From an uncultured Bacteroidota bacterium (GTDB taxonomy: Bacteria; Bacteroidota; Bacteroidia; Chitinophagales; Chitinophagaceae), in contig CAIKZP010000050.1 in the NCBI GenBank assembly GCA_903831935.1, positions 1-59,577 of the forward strand: DNA of 59,577 bases, given 5' to 3'. The position numbers and the translations under genes are program-made. Of the stretch, positions 43,596 through 52,851 are shown piece by piece (the first letter of the stretch is position 1; every line of letters starts with the position of its first letter). The notes under the pieces were generated by a model. The model was not told the origin of the DNA. It was given only the letters and a program-made list of their open reading frames with translations, and did no database searches.

Positions 43596-44879
43596 ATGAA
43601 TAATTTTTCGAGTTCTGTTGTTGCAGTTATTTTGGGTGGAGGTGCCGGAAGTAGATTGTATCCTTTAACAGCAAATCGCTCAAAGCCAGCGGTACCAATT
43701 GCTGGCAAGTATCGATTGGTAGATATTCCAATTAGTAATTGTATTAATAGTAATATCAATAGAATGTTTGTGTTAACGCAGTTTAACTCTGCTTCTTTAA
43801 ATAAACACATAAAAAATACCTATCATTTTAGTGCATTTAGTACCGGCTTTGTTGATATTTTAGCAGCCGAACAAACACCCGATAATCCAGGTTGGTTTCA
43901 AGGTACGGCAGATGCTGTTAGGCAATCTTTACGACACATTGAAAATTTTGATTACGATTATATTTTAATATTAAGTGGCGATCAATTATATCAAATGGAT
44001 TTCTTTGAAATGATTGCCAATCACAAAGCAAAAGGAGCTGATATTACCATTGCTACCATTCCTGTTGCAAGTAGAGAAGCACCTGAATTTGGTATCCTAA
44101 AAACCAATGACGAAAACTACATTACCTCTTTTGTAGAAAAGCCTAATAAAGAATTGTTGCCAGATTGGGTTAGCGATACTGGTGCACAAATGCAGAAAGA
44201 AGGAAGAAACTATTTAGCCTCAATGGGTATTTATATTTTCAATAAAAAAGTATTAGACCAATTGCTATATGAAAAAAATCCAACTGCTACTGATTTTGGA
44301 AAAGAAATTATTCCAGAATCAATTATCAATAATAAAGTAATTAGTTACCAGTACGATGGCTATTGGACGGATATTGGAAATATCTATTCTTTCTATGAGG
44401 CAAACTTGGCGCTTACACAAGACGTACCATTGTTTAATTTATTCGACAATAATAAAACTGTTTATAGTCGTGCAAGAATGCTTCCTCCTGCAAAAATTAG
44501 TGGAACAACACTAGAGAAAACAATTATTGCAGAAGGCTCCATTATCAATGCCAGTAGGATAGAACAAAGTGTAGTAGGGATTCGTTCTCGAATTGGTTTA
44601 GGAACAACAATAGCCAATACCTATATCATGGGAAATGACTACTATGAAACTATAAGTGAAATGGATTCAGATGCAAAAAAAGGGTTACCAAAAATTGGCA
44701 TTGGCGAACGTTGCTATATTAAAGATGCCATTATTGATAAGAATTGTAGAATAGGAAATGATGTGAGAATCAATGGTGGAAAGCATTTGGCCAATACCGA
44801 TCATCCATTATATTCTGTTAAAGATGGAATAGTTGTAGTGAAAAAAAGAGCTATTTTACCCGATGGGTTTGTAATATAA
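43596..44879 (+). CDS. glgC: Glucose-1-phosphate adenylyltransferase
   Basis: Makes ADP-glucose from glucose-1-phosphate and ATP, the committed step of glycogen synthesis. The 427-residue protein has the nucleotidyltransferase motif GGGAGSRLYPLTANRSKPAVP, the sequence WFQGTADAVRQ, FVEKP, and a C-terminal left-handed beta-helix with hexapeptide repeats (about residues 290-427). It follows glgA by 19 bases and is closed by a strong terminator with a UUCG loop, so glgA-glgC is one transcript. Confidence 0.94.
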   Translation: MNNFSSSVVAVILGGGAGSRLYPLTANRSKPAVPIAGKYRLVDIPISNCINSNINRMFVLTQFNSASLNKHIKNTYHFSAFSTGFVDILAAEQTPDNPGWFQGTADAVRQSLRHIENFDYDYILILSGDQLYQMDFFEMIANHKAKGADITIATIPVASREAPEFGILKTNDENYITSFVEKPNKELLPDWVSDTGAQMQKEGRNYLASMGIYIFNKKVLDQLLYEKNPTATDFGKEIIPESIINNKVISYQYDGYWTDIGNIYSFYEANLALTQDVPLFNLFDNNKTVYSRARMLPPAKISGTTLEKTIIAEGSIINASRIEQSVVGIRSRIGLGTTIANTYIMGNDYYETISEMDSDAKKGLPKIGIGERCYIKDAIIDKNCRIGNDVRINGGKHLANTDHPLYSVKDGIVVVKKRAILPDGFVI

Positions 44880-44882
44880 TTG

Positions 44883-44922
44883 GTACAAAAAAAACATCCT
44901 TTCGAGGGTGTTTTTTTTGTAC
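44883..44922 (+). terminator. Intrinsic terminator of glgAC with UUCG tetraloop
   Basis: GTACAAAAAAAACATCCT (44883-44900) pairs fully with 44905-44922 (one G-T wobble), closed by TTCG at 44901-44904. The internal run of eight T bases supplies the U tract. It lies 3 bases past the glgC stop. Confidence 0.88.
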
Positions 44923-44970
44923 TTTTATCTTTCATGTAATTTTTACACATTACGCATTTAAACGATTGCT

Positions 44971-46353
44971 ATGTCTTTATCTACAAATTCAGGTAGTTCA
45001 ACCAGTACCTTGCCCAAACCTCGGTTGAGTTTGTCTCAAATATTTTTCATGAGTTTTGGATTTTTAGGCATTCAATTTGGGTTTGCCTTGCAAAATGGCA
45101 ACACCAGTAGAATACTTAGGTCATTTGGTGCAGACGTAGACCAGTTACCTATGTTCTGGATTGTAGCACCATTAGTTGGGATGATTGTACAACCATTAAT
45201 AGGCCATTATAGTGATAAAACTTGGAATAAATTTGGGCGACGTAAACCCTATTTTTTAGTGGGGGCATTATTGTCTTCTGCAGCATTATTGTTTTTACCC
45301 AATGCCGCTTTTTTATCAAGCATCTTACCCGCTTTATGGACTGGTGCTGGTATGGTGATGTTAATGGATGCTTCTTTTAATGTTGCAATGGAACCATTCA
45401 GGGCATTGGTTGCAGATAATTTACCAGATACGCAAAGAACAAGTGGCTTTGCAGTTCAAACATTTTTAATTGGAGTAGGCGCAGTAGTAGGTTCTGAATT
45501 GCCTTCTTTTTTAGCCAAGCATGGTTTTTCGCAAGACCCAGGTTTATCTGGAGTTGCAGACAATATTCGGTACTCATTTTATATAGGTGCGGCTGTTTTT
45601 ATTGCTGCTATATTAGTAACAGTATTTATGTCTAGGGAATATACCCCATCGGAATATGAACAGTACCATGGCAAGCCTGCAGAGACAGAAAAAAAAGGAC
45701 TTTCTCAAATTTTTTCAGATTTTTCAAATATGCCCAAAACCATGAAACAATTGGGTTTGGTGCAATTTTTTTCGTGGTTTGCATTATTTAGTATGTGGGT
45801 ATTTACAACAGATGCAGTGGCCACACATGTGTATGGATTAACCGGAGATTATGTAAAATCAGTGGCGTATAATGATGCAGGAAATAAAGTTAGTTCTGCT
45901 TTTGGTACCTATAATTTAGTGGCCGCATTATATGCATTAATGTTACCCTTAGTGGCAAAATTTTTAGGCAGAAAAGGAACGCATGCATTCTCATTATTTG
46001 CAGGTGGAATTGGATTGATATCTATTTATTTTATTAAAGATCCTGCTATGTTAACCTATTCAATGATTGGCATTGGTTTAGCATGGGCCAGTATTTTAGC
46101 TATGCCTTATGTTATATTATCTGGTTCAATCCCTGCAGGAAAATTAGGAATCTACATGGGTATATTTAATTTCTTTATTACGCTTCCACAAATTATTAAT
46201 GGAATTGCTGGCGGATGGATAGTAAAACATTTATACAATGGTCAACCTATTTATGCTATTGTATTAGCCGGATTTTTTATGCTTTGTGGTGCAGTGAGTG
46301 TACTATTTGTTTATGATGCAGGAGCTATTAAAATTAAACAAGGAAAAGATTAA
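44971..46353 (+). CDS. MFS transporter, probable maltose/maltodextrin type
   Basis: A 460-residue 12-helix inner-membrane transporter of the glycoside/SLC45-like group. Features are GFLGIQFGFALQNGNTSRILRSFG, APLVGMIVQPLIGHYSDKTWNKFGRRKPY with the MFS loop motif, and VAMEPFRALVADNLPDTQRTSGFAVQ. Transporters of this sequence in Bacteroidota sit beside GH13 enzymes and are assigned to maltose, as here. The gene is followed 5 bases later by the GH13 gene, so the two are co-transcribed. It would import the GH13 enzyme's products from the periplasm. Confidence 0.85.
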   Translation: MSLSTNSGSSTSTLPKPRLSLSQIFFMSFGFLGIQFGFALQNGNTSRILRSFGADVDQLPMFWIVAPLVGMIVQPLIGHYSDKTWNKFGRRKPYFLVGALLSSAALLFLPNAAFLSSILPALWTGAGMVMLMDASFNVAMEPFRALVADNLPDTQRTSGFAVQTFLIGVGAVVGSELPSFLAKHGFSQDPGLSGVADNIRYSFYIGAAVFIAAILVTVFMSREYTPSEYEQYHGKPAETEKKGLSQIFSDFSNMPKTMKQLGLVQFFSWFALFSMWVFTTDAVATHVYGLTGDYVKSVAYNDAGNKVSSAFGTYNLVAALYALMLPLVAKFLGRKGTHAFSLFAGGIGLISIYFIKDPAMLTYSMIGIGLAWASILAMPYVILSGSIPAGKLGIYMGIFNFFITLPQIINGIAGGWIVKHLYNGQPIYAIVLAGFFMLCGAVSVLFVYDAGAIKIKQGKD

Positions 46354-46358
46354 ATACT

Positions 46359-48209
46359 ATGAAAAAAATTAGTGCAATCACCATTTTACTAGTTGTTTTA
46401 ACGCAGTTAGTTGCTGCACAATACGCCAAATTATATCCTAGCAATTGGTGGACCAATATGCATTGGAATAAAGTGCAAATTTTGGTACACGGCAATTATG
46501 ATGGATTCAATAAAGAAAAAATTAGTATTCAATATTCTGGGGTACAATTGTTAAAAATAACACCGCTTGATAATGGAAAATTCTTAACCATCGATTTGCA
46601 AATTGCTGCAACAGCAAAGCCTGGGGATGTAGAAATTGTATTTAATAAGGCGGGTAAAATTAATAAAGTAATATGGCCGCTTAATGCTAGGAGAGTTGGT
46701 CGTGGAAAGGATTTTGCGCAAGGAGTAACATCACAAGATTTAGTATATTTATTAATGCCAGATCGTTTTAGTAATGGAGATACTACGAATGATCGAATTG
46801 CAGGACTACGCGATCAAAGTTTAAATAGGGAAAAAATTTACGATAGGCATGGAGGAGATTTACAAGGGGTAATTAATCATTTAGACTACTTAAAAAAATT
46901 AGGTATTACCACTGTTTGGATGACCCCAGTAATAGCCAACGACCAACCGAATAGAACAGAACATGGTTATGCGTTTACCGATCATTATTCAATTGAACCA
47001 AGGATTGGTGGTGCAGAAAAATACCAAGAACTAAGCAATGAATTACACAAGCGTGGCATGAAATTAATGCAGGATGCAGTGTACAATCATGTAGGCAGTA
47101 AAAATATTCTTTTCTTAGACCAACCTACCAAAGATTGGTTCCATCATTGGCCAACTTATACTGGGAGTTCTTTTAAAGACCAACCTTTGTTTGATCCTTA
47201 TGGTACAAAATCAGATGCAAAAAAAACTTCCGATGGATGGTTTGTTCCAGAGATGCCTGATTTAAATCAAAACAATCCATACGTTGCAAATTTTTTAATT
47301 CAGCATGCTATTTGGAGTGTTGAGAATTTTGGGGTAGACGGATGGCGCATTGATACTTATATCTATAATGATTTGCCATTCATGAATCGCTGCAATAAAG
47401 CCTTAACAGACGAATATCCTAAAATGACCATGTTCGGTGAAACATGGGTGCATGGAACCGCAGCACAAGCTTATTTTGCAGAAAATAATATTCAAACAAA
47501 ATTCAAAAGTAATCTGCAAGGTGTTACCGATTTTCAAACCTTATTCTATGGCATTCAACCAGCATTAAATCAAAATTTTGGTTGGACAGAAGGAGTGAAT
47601 AAATTATATAGCACTTTAAGCAATGATTTTTTATACAAAGACGCCAATAGAAATTGTATTTTTTTAGACAATCACGATTTAACCAGAATTTTTTCTGAAG
47701 TTGGTGGTGATATAAATAAATTAAAAATGGGTGTTGCATGGTTGCTTACAACCCGCGGTGTGCCTCAGTTATACTATGGTACCGAAGTGCTAATGAAAGG
47801 CGAAAAAAATCCAGCCGATGGTAATGTTCGTTTGGATTTTCCTGGCGGGTGGAATGGAGATAAAAAAAATGCATTCACAACAGTAGGGTTAACCAATGAA
47901 GAAATAGACATGCAAAACTATGTGTCTACACTAGCTAATTATCGTTTAAAAACTACGGCTATCACCAATGGTGGTTTAATGCAATATGTGCCAGACGATG
48001 GGTTGTATATTTATTTTAGGTATGATGCCAATCATACCGTGCTTTGTGCAATGAATACATCTGATAAAGAAAAAGAAATTGATTTTTCTAAATACATGGA
48101 AAGAACTAAAGGGTTTACCGGTGCAAAAAATATTATTGATGGCAAAGTTTTAAATAATAAATTTACCATTCCTGCAAAAAGAATGTGGGTATTAGAACTA
48201 ACAAAATAA
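46359..48209 (+). CDS. Periplasmic GH13 cyclomaltodextrinase/neopullulanase (SusA-like)
   Basis: A 616-residue secreted glucan hydrolase. The signal peptide ends in LVAAQ. An N-terminal beta-sandwich domain (about 21-110, LYPSNWWTNMHWNKVQILVHG) is that of cyclomaltodextrinases. The barrel has DAVYNHVGSKN (region I), DGWRIDTYIYND with nucleophile Asp332 (region II), FGETWVHG (region III acid Glu) and FLDNHDLTR (region IV). It resembles SusA-type neopullulanases, which cut cyclodextrins, pullulan and maltodextrins in the periplasm. It sits between the maltose transporter and an esterase gene, all within a few bases. Confidence 0.9.
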   Translation: MKKISAITILLVVLTQLVAAQYAKLYPSNWWTNMHWNKVQILVHGNYDGFNKEKISIQYSGVQLLKITPLDNGKFLTIDLQIAATAKPGDVEIVFNKAGKINKVIWPLNARRVGRGKDFAQGVTSQDLVYLLMPDRFSNGDTTNDRIAGLRDQSLNREKIYDRHGGDLQGVINHLDYLKKLGITTVWMTPVIANDQPNRTEHGYAFTDHYSIEPRIGGAEKYQELSNELHKRGMKLMQDAVYNHVGSKNILFLDQPTKDWFHHWPTYTGSSFKDQPLFDPYGTKSDAKKTSDGWFVPEMPDLNQNNPYVANFLIQHAIWSVENFGVDGWRIDTYIYNDLPFMNRCNKALTDEYPKMTMFGETWVHGTAAQAYFAENNIQTKFKSNLQGVTDFQTLFYGIQPALNQNFGWTEGVNKLYSTLSNDFLYKDANRNCIFLDNHDLTRIFSEVGGDINKLKMGVAWLLTTRGVPQLYYGTEVLMKGEKNPADGNVRLDFPGGWNGDKKNAFTTVGLTNEEIDMQNYVSTLANYRLKTTAITNGGLMQYVPDDGLYIYFRYDANHTVLCAMNTSDKEKEIDFSKYMERTKGFTGAKNIIDGKVLNNKFTIPAKRMWVLELTK

Positions 48210-48213
48210 TGCC

Positions 48214-49125
48214 ATGAAAAAACTATTTTATTGTACCCTTTTATTTGTTACAAGCATGCTTAAATTGAATGCACAAACCGAAGTGTTATTATACGAAGGA
48301 GCCATTCCAAATAGTAAACCAGCTGTCAATAAAGAAAAATCAGAAATCACAGATGGAAACTTACGTATAAGTAATATTAGTGTTCCTACTTATACGCTTT
48401 ACAAGCCAACAAATCAAAGTGCAAAAAGAGCTGCAATAATTATTTTTCCTGGTGGGGGATATACCATAACATCTTCCACTAAAGAAGGGGTTGTTTTTGC
48501 AAAAGCATTAAATGAAATGGGTATAACGGCCATTTTAATAAAATATAGAATGCCCAATGATACAACCATGATCAATAAAGAGATTGGTCCATTACAAGAT
48601 GGTCAACAAGCTATTTTATTGGCCCGTGAAAATGCCGAGAAATGGAATATTGATCCTAATAAAATTGGCATCATGGGCTTTTCTGCAGGAGGCCATTTAG
48701 CAGCAACTGCCGGTACGCATTTTATGGAATCAGTAATTCCTAATCCCAATCATATTAGTGTTCGTCCAGATTTTATGGTACTGGCATATCCAGTAATAAG
48801 TTTACAAGATTCACTAGCACATATGGGGTCTAGAAATAATTTATTAGGAAAAAATCCTACACAAGAAAAAAAGGATTTATACTCCAACGAATTACACGTA
48901 ACAAACCAAACGCCTCCAACATTTTTGGTGCATTCTAGTGATGATGCATCTGTAAAAGTGGCGAATAGTATTTTATTTTATCAAGCATTGGTGGCACATC
49001 ATGTAAAAGCAGAAATTCACACATTCCAAAATGGCGGACATGGATTTGGCTTAATAAATAAAACATCTCAAGATAGTTGGTTAGATCGTTGTAAATTTTG
49101 GATGATCAGTAATGGTTGGTTGTAA
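48214..49125 (+). CDS. Secreted alpha/beta-hydrolase, carbohydrate esterase-like
   Basis: A 303-residue alpha/beta-hydrolase with a signal peptide ending in KLNAQ. The oxyanion loop is IIFPGGGYTITS, the nucleophile elbow is GFSAGGHLAA with Ser157, the acid is in VHSSDDASVKV, and the catalytic His is in NGGHGFG. It is close to acetyl-xylan-esterase-like (BD-FAE / CE-type) enzymes of Bacteroidota. It begins 4 bases after the GH13 gene, so it is in the same operon and might remove acyl groups from imported oligosaccharides. The real substrate is unknown. Confidence 0.82.
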   Translation: MKKLFYCTLLFVTSMLKLNAQTEVLLYEGAIPNSKPAVNKEKSEITDGNLRISNISVPTYTLYKPTNQSAKRAAIIIFPGGGYTITSSTKEGVVFAKALNEMGITAILIKYRMPNDTTMINKEIGPLQDGQQAILLARENAEKWNIDPNKIGIMGFSAGGHLAATAGTHFMESVIPNPNHISVRPDFMVLAYPVISLQDSLAHMGSRNNLLGKNPTQEKKDLYSNELHVTNQTPPTFLVHSSDDASVKVANSILFYQALVAHHVKAEIHTFQNGGHGFGLINKTSQDSWLDRCKFWMISNGWL

Positions 49126-49229
49126 TGATATAAATTTTTGGTAGTAAAATCCATAAATTGCAGAAGGTTATTTATCAAGTACGGTATATGCTACTATTGG
49201 TATGTGCACTAAAAGTACGAATCTGATAC

Positions 49230-51170
49230 ATGGAAAAATACGAAGCACTTCATTTTGTAGATACTACTCATTCCGTTTGGAACTATTCTTTATTTACAGA
49301 AGCCGATATTCGTAATTTTCAAAATGGCACCCATTATCAATTGTATCGTTTTTTTGGTAATAAGCAATTGCTGGTGAATGATACACCTGGAACTTATTTT
49401 GCTGTTTGGGCTCCAAATGCAAGCTATGTAAGTGTTACAGGAAACTTTAATGATTGGAATAATGAATCGCATCCATTAATTGTTAGACAAGATAGTTCCG
49501 GTATTTGGGAGGGTTTTATTCCAAAACTTCCCAAAGGAGAAACCTATAAATACCATATTCATGGGTTTAAAGGTATTCGCTTAGACAAAGGAGATCCTTT
49601 TGCTAATTTCTGTGAAAAACGTCCGCAAACTGCTTCAATCACATGGGATACACAATATGATTGGAAGGATAGTGAATGGATGAAAATTCGTAAAAAACAC
49701 AATTCATTAAATGCACCTTATTCGGTTTATGAAGTGCATTTAGCCAGTTGGATGCGCCCTGATAAGAATGACGAAGAGTCTTATAATACCTATGCGCAAA
49801 TTGCAGAACGCTTAGTGCCTTATGTAAAAGAAATGGGGTTCACGCATGTTGAATTTATGCCTGTAATGGAATATCCATTTGACGGAAGTTGGGGATACCA
49901 GGGTACTGGTTATTTTGCACCTACATCTCGTTTTGGAACGCCCCAAGATTATGCTTCATTGGTAGATGCTTTTCACCAAGCAGGGATAGGCGTAATTCTT
50001 GATTGGGTTCCATCGCATTTTCCTTATGATGCCCACGGTTTATTTATGTTTGATGGAACGCATACCTATGAGTATGCAGATATGCGCAAAGGATTTCATC
50101 CAGATTGGAACTCGTATATTTTTAATTATAAAAGGGGAGAAGTAAAATCTTTTTTAATAAGTAGCGCCCGTTTTTGGTGCGACCAATTTCATGCAGATGG
50201 CATTCGTGTAGATGCCGTGAGTTCTATGCTGCGCCTCGATTATAGCCGTAATGCAGGACAATGGGAGCCCAACGAATACGGGGGCAATGGCAACCTAGAA
50301 GCTATTGCGTTTATTACAGATTTAAATGAAACTTTGTATAGAGATTTTCCAGATATTCAAACCATTGCCGAAGAAGCAACTGATTGGCCAAAAATATCTA
50401 AACCTACCGTTGATGGCGGTTTAGGATTTGGTATGAAATGGATGATGGGATGGATGCATGATACGCTAGACTATTTTAAATTAGATCCGGTTTTCAAACA
50501 AACACAACAAGATAAATTTTCATTCAGTATGATGTATTTCTACGATGAAAATTTTATGCTACCATTGTCGCATGACGAGGTAGTTCATGGCAAGAGCCCC
50601 ATGTTATACAAAATGCCAGGAGATGACTGGCAGAAGTTTGCCAATCTGCGTGTTTTATATACCTATATGTTTACGCATCCTGGATCAAAATTATTGTTCA
50701 TGGGTAACGAATTTGGTGCAACACAAGAATGGAATTATAAAAGTGAATTACAATGGAATTTATTGCAATATCCTAGCCATAGTGGACTTAAACACTGCGT
50801 GCAAAAACTCAATGAATTGTATAAAAGCGAACCTGCATTATATGAAAATCAATTTGAGCCAGGCAGTTTTGAATGGGTTGATTTAAACCATCGATCAGAA
50901 AGCGTTTTAGTGTATATGCGTAAAGGGAAAAAAGCAAAAGACAATGTATTAATTGTGCTTAATGTAACTCCTGTTGTAAGAAAAGACTGGGAAATTTATG
51001 TACACGGAAAAGGAAAATGGCAAGAAATATTTAATAGTAATAATGAAGCATTTTGGGGAACAGGCGATGTTTTTAACCCAACTGTACCCGCTAAATTGGT
51101 TGACAAACCAACCCTATGTTATAAACTCACACTACAACTTCCTGCCTTAGGAGCGCTAGTGCTACGCTAG
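49230..51170 (+). CDS. glgB: 1,4-alpha-glucan branching enzyme
   Basis: A GH13_8 enzyme that introduces alpha-1,6 branches into glycogen. The 646-residue protein has an N-terminal CBM48 domain (FAVWAPNASYVSVTGNFNDW) at about residues 50-140. The barrel follows, with FMPVMEYPFDGSWGYQGTGYFAPTSRFG, DGIRVDAVSSMLRLDYSR (nucleophile Asp328), IAEEATDWP (acid Glu381 or 382) and PLSHDEVVHGK. The C-terminal beta domain ends at 646. The single N-terminal domain and length fit the shorter (type 2) GlgB. It is separated by 104 bases from the esterase gene. Confidence 0.94.
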   Translation: MEKYEALHFVDTTHSVWNYSLFTEADIRNFQNGTHYQLYRFFGNKQLLVNDTPGTYFAVWAPNASYVSVTGNFNDWNNESHPLIVRQDSSGIWEGFIPKLPKGETYKYHIHGFKGIRLDKGDPFANFCEKRPQTASITWDTQYDWKDSEWMKIRKKHNSLNAPYSVYEVHLASWMRPDKNDEESYNTYAQIAERLVPYVKEMGFTHVEFMPVMEYPFDGSWGYQGTGYFAPTSRFGTPQDYASLVDAFHQAGIGVILDWVPSHFPYDAHGLFMFDGTHTYEYADMRKGFHPDWNSYIFNYKRGEVKSFLISSARFWCDQFHADGIRVDAVSSMLRLDYSRNAGQWEPNEYGGNGNLEAIAFITDLNETLYRDFPDIQTIAEEATDWPKISKPTVDGGLGFGMKWMMGWMHDTLDYFKLDPVFKQTQQDKFSFSMMYFYDENFMLPLSHDEVVHGKSPMLYKMPGDDWQKFANLRVLYTYMFTHPGSKLLFMGNEFGATQEWNYKSELQWNLLQYPSHSGLKHCVQKLNELYKSEPALYENQFEPGSFEWVDLNHRSESVLVYMRKGKKAKDNVLIVLNVTPVVRKDWEIYVHGKGKWQEIFNSNNEAFWGTGDVFNPTVPAKLVDKPTLCYKLTLQLPALGALVLR

Positions 51171-51303
51171 TATGCAGGCGTTTAGATATAGTATTCACAT
51201 CTTATTCACTTGTAGTTAGGCTTAACAATTTGATAAGAAGCGTTTGATAGAAAATTATTGTCTTTTTACAGTAATTATTTGTGTCACCCTAAACTTGTAC
51301 AAG

Positions 51304-51606
51304 ATGAAAACTAATTCGTACCAACTCTTGGTAAATGCAACAGGACAATTAATGCAACAACATGCATTTGACCATTTATCGGATGAAAAAATTTCCAGAA
51401 TGCAGCAATGTTTACACCGTTTGGGTAAGCAAAATGCAAACAATGAATTGAATACATTAAAAACTGAGTTTTTCAATTTATTTGGTGAGGCAGATTTATT
51501 TACTGAAACTACAACACCACAAACTTTGTATCAATTTCAGTCGGCAATGAATTGTTTTGGAGAAAATATTATGCCTGCAGTATTGATGGAGGAAGGGGCA
51601 GAATAA
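51304..51606 (+). CDS. Hypothetical protein (100 aa)
   Basis: A 100-residue soluble protein from ATG 51304 (MKTNSYQLLVNATGQLMQQH); a frame extension to 51244 is unlikely. It is predicted mostly helical, with two helical arms and no cysteine-rich or membrane motif. No family is recognised. The 3' end overlaps the convergent histidine kinase gene by 38 bases. Its sequence looks protein-like (balanced charged and aliphatic residues), so I treat it as a real but orphan gene. Confidence 0.55.
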   Translation: MKTNSYQLLVNATGQLMQQHAFDHLSDEKISRMQQCLHRLGKQNANNELNTLKTEFFNLFGEADLFTETTTPQTLYQFQSAMNCFGENIMPAVLMEEGAE

Positions 51607-52747
51607 TTCTAAAACAAGTTCCTTTATTTAGTTCGCTCCATTTAATGGTAAGCTTGCCTTTGTGGTATTGCTCTACGATTCTTTTACTTAAAGATAAGCC
51701 AAGTCCCCAGCCTCTTTTTTTAGTGGTGAAACCAGGGTTGAACACTTTGGTAATATTCATTGCAGAAATTCCCTTTCCTGAATCAGTTACATCAATAATC
51801 ATTTCATGGTTTGCAGTATGCGCAGTAATATTAATTAAACCTTTTCCATCAATTGCATCCAATGCATTTTTAATTAAATTTTCTATTACCCAGTCAAACA
51901 AGGGTGCTGAAAGATTCACTTTTGTTTCTACAATAGTTGCTTCATCCCATTCAAAAACCACTTCGCCTCCGGCTCTTTTTTTCATGTAATTGAGAATGCT
52001 AGTAATTTGATCTGCAATAAATACTGATTCTAATTTTGGTTGAGAACCTATCTTGCCAAAACGATCTGTAATTAATTGTAATCGTTTAACATCCTTGGCT
52101 ATTTCTGGAATTATTTTTTCGTTGCCTGGGGTTTCTTTTAAAATTTCTAACCATCCTTCTAAACTACTAACTGGTGTGCCTAATTGGTGTGCTGTTTCTT
52201 TTGCCAAGGATGCCCAAAGTTGGTTTTGTGCACTTTTATAATTGGTTTGCAACATTATAATTGCAATGATGCTAAATAAAGCCACTACAATCAATTGTAC
52301 AATAGGGTATAGTTTGGTTTCTTTAAGCATGGGGCTTTCGCCATAATAATATTTATTAGCCGCATAAGGGGCTACAGATAAAACACTAATAATGGGGTTG
52401 CCATTGTATCGTTTAAATTGGCGCAATTTATCTTGCAAATATCCAGCTTGGTTTTTTACAAGTGCCGTATCTAGGTTTAAATAGTTCCCAGTAATTTGGT
52501 CTTTTTCATTGGTTTCAATAATTGGAATTTGGTCATTCTCTGTACTGATTTTTGTAGCCAAATTAATGCTAGCAGTATCTCCTGAATTTAAAATGGTTCT
52601 TTGCGCTTCTACCCATGCAGCCACATTTTTTCTTTCTTCTGCTGCAATTTTTCCTGCTAAGTATTGTGAATATACAATGGTGCCACTTGCAATAATTATT
52701 GCAATCAATACAAGTAGTGTGCGCCAATTAAACCAAGATCCAATCAT
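51569..52747 (-). CDS. Sensor histidine kinase (orphan)
   Basis: A 392-residue membrane kinase. It has transmembrane helices at about residues 10-29 and 147-166, with a periplasmic sensor region of about 115 residues between them. The dimerisation domain contains ETAHQLGTPVSSLEGW with the phosphorylated His187. The ATP-binding domain has the N box LIKNALDAIDG, then DVTDSGKGIS and the G2 box RGWGLGLSLSKRIV. No response-regulator gene is adjacent in the window, so the partner is unknown. The 3' end overlaps the 100-residue unknown gene. Confidence 0.88.
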   Translation of the reverse strand: MIGSWFNWRTLLVLIAIIIASGTIVYSQYLAGKIAAEERKNVAAWVEAQRTILNSGDTASINLATKISTENDQIPIIETNEKDQITGNYLNLDTALVKNQAGYLQDKLRQFKRYNGNPIISVLSVAPYAANKYYYGESPMLKETKLYPIVQLIVVALFSIIAIIMLQTNYKSAQNQLWASLAKETAHQLGTPVSSLEGWLEILKETPGNEKIIPEIAKDVKRLQLITDRFGKIGSQPKLESVFIADQITSILNYMKKRAGGEVVFEWDEATIVETKVNLSAPLFDWVIENLIKNALDAIDGKGLINITAHTANHEMIIDVTDSGKGISAMNITKVFNPGFTTKKRGWGLGLSLSKRIVEQYHKGKLTIKWSELNKGTCFRIILPLPPSILQA

Positions 52748-52794
52748 AACTCTAAAATAAGCTAATTAGAAACAGAAAATGGTTATTCATAAAG

Positions 52795-52825
52795 AAAGAG
52801 GCTATCTCAGTGAGACAGCCTCTTT
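52795..52825. terminator. Intrinsic terminator between coiled-coil gene and histidine kinase gene
   Basis: AAAGAGGCT (52795-52803) and AGCCTCTTT (52817-52825) form the base of the stem. One mismatch follows, then inner TCTC/GAGA pairs and a short loop. The gene ending here on the minus strand is the coiled-coil protein (ending 52852). Confidence 0.75.
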
Positions 52826-52851
52826 GCTAAAATGTTTTGAAATGTAAAAGA

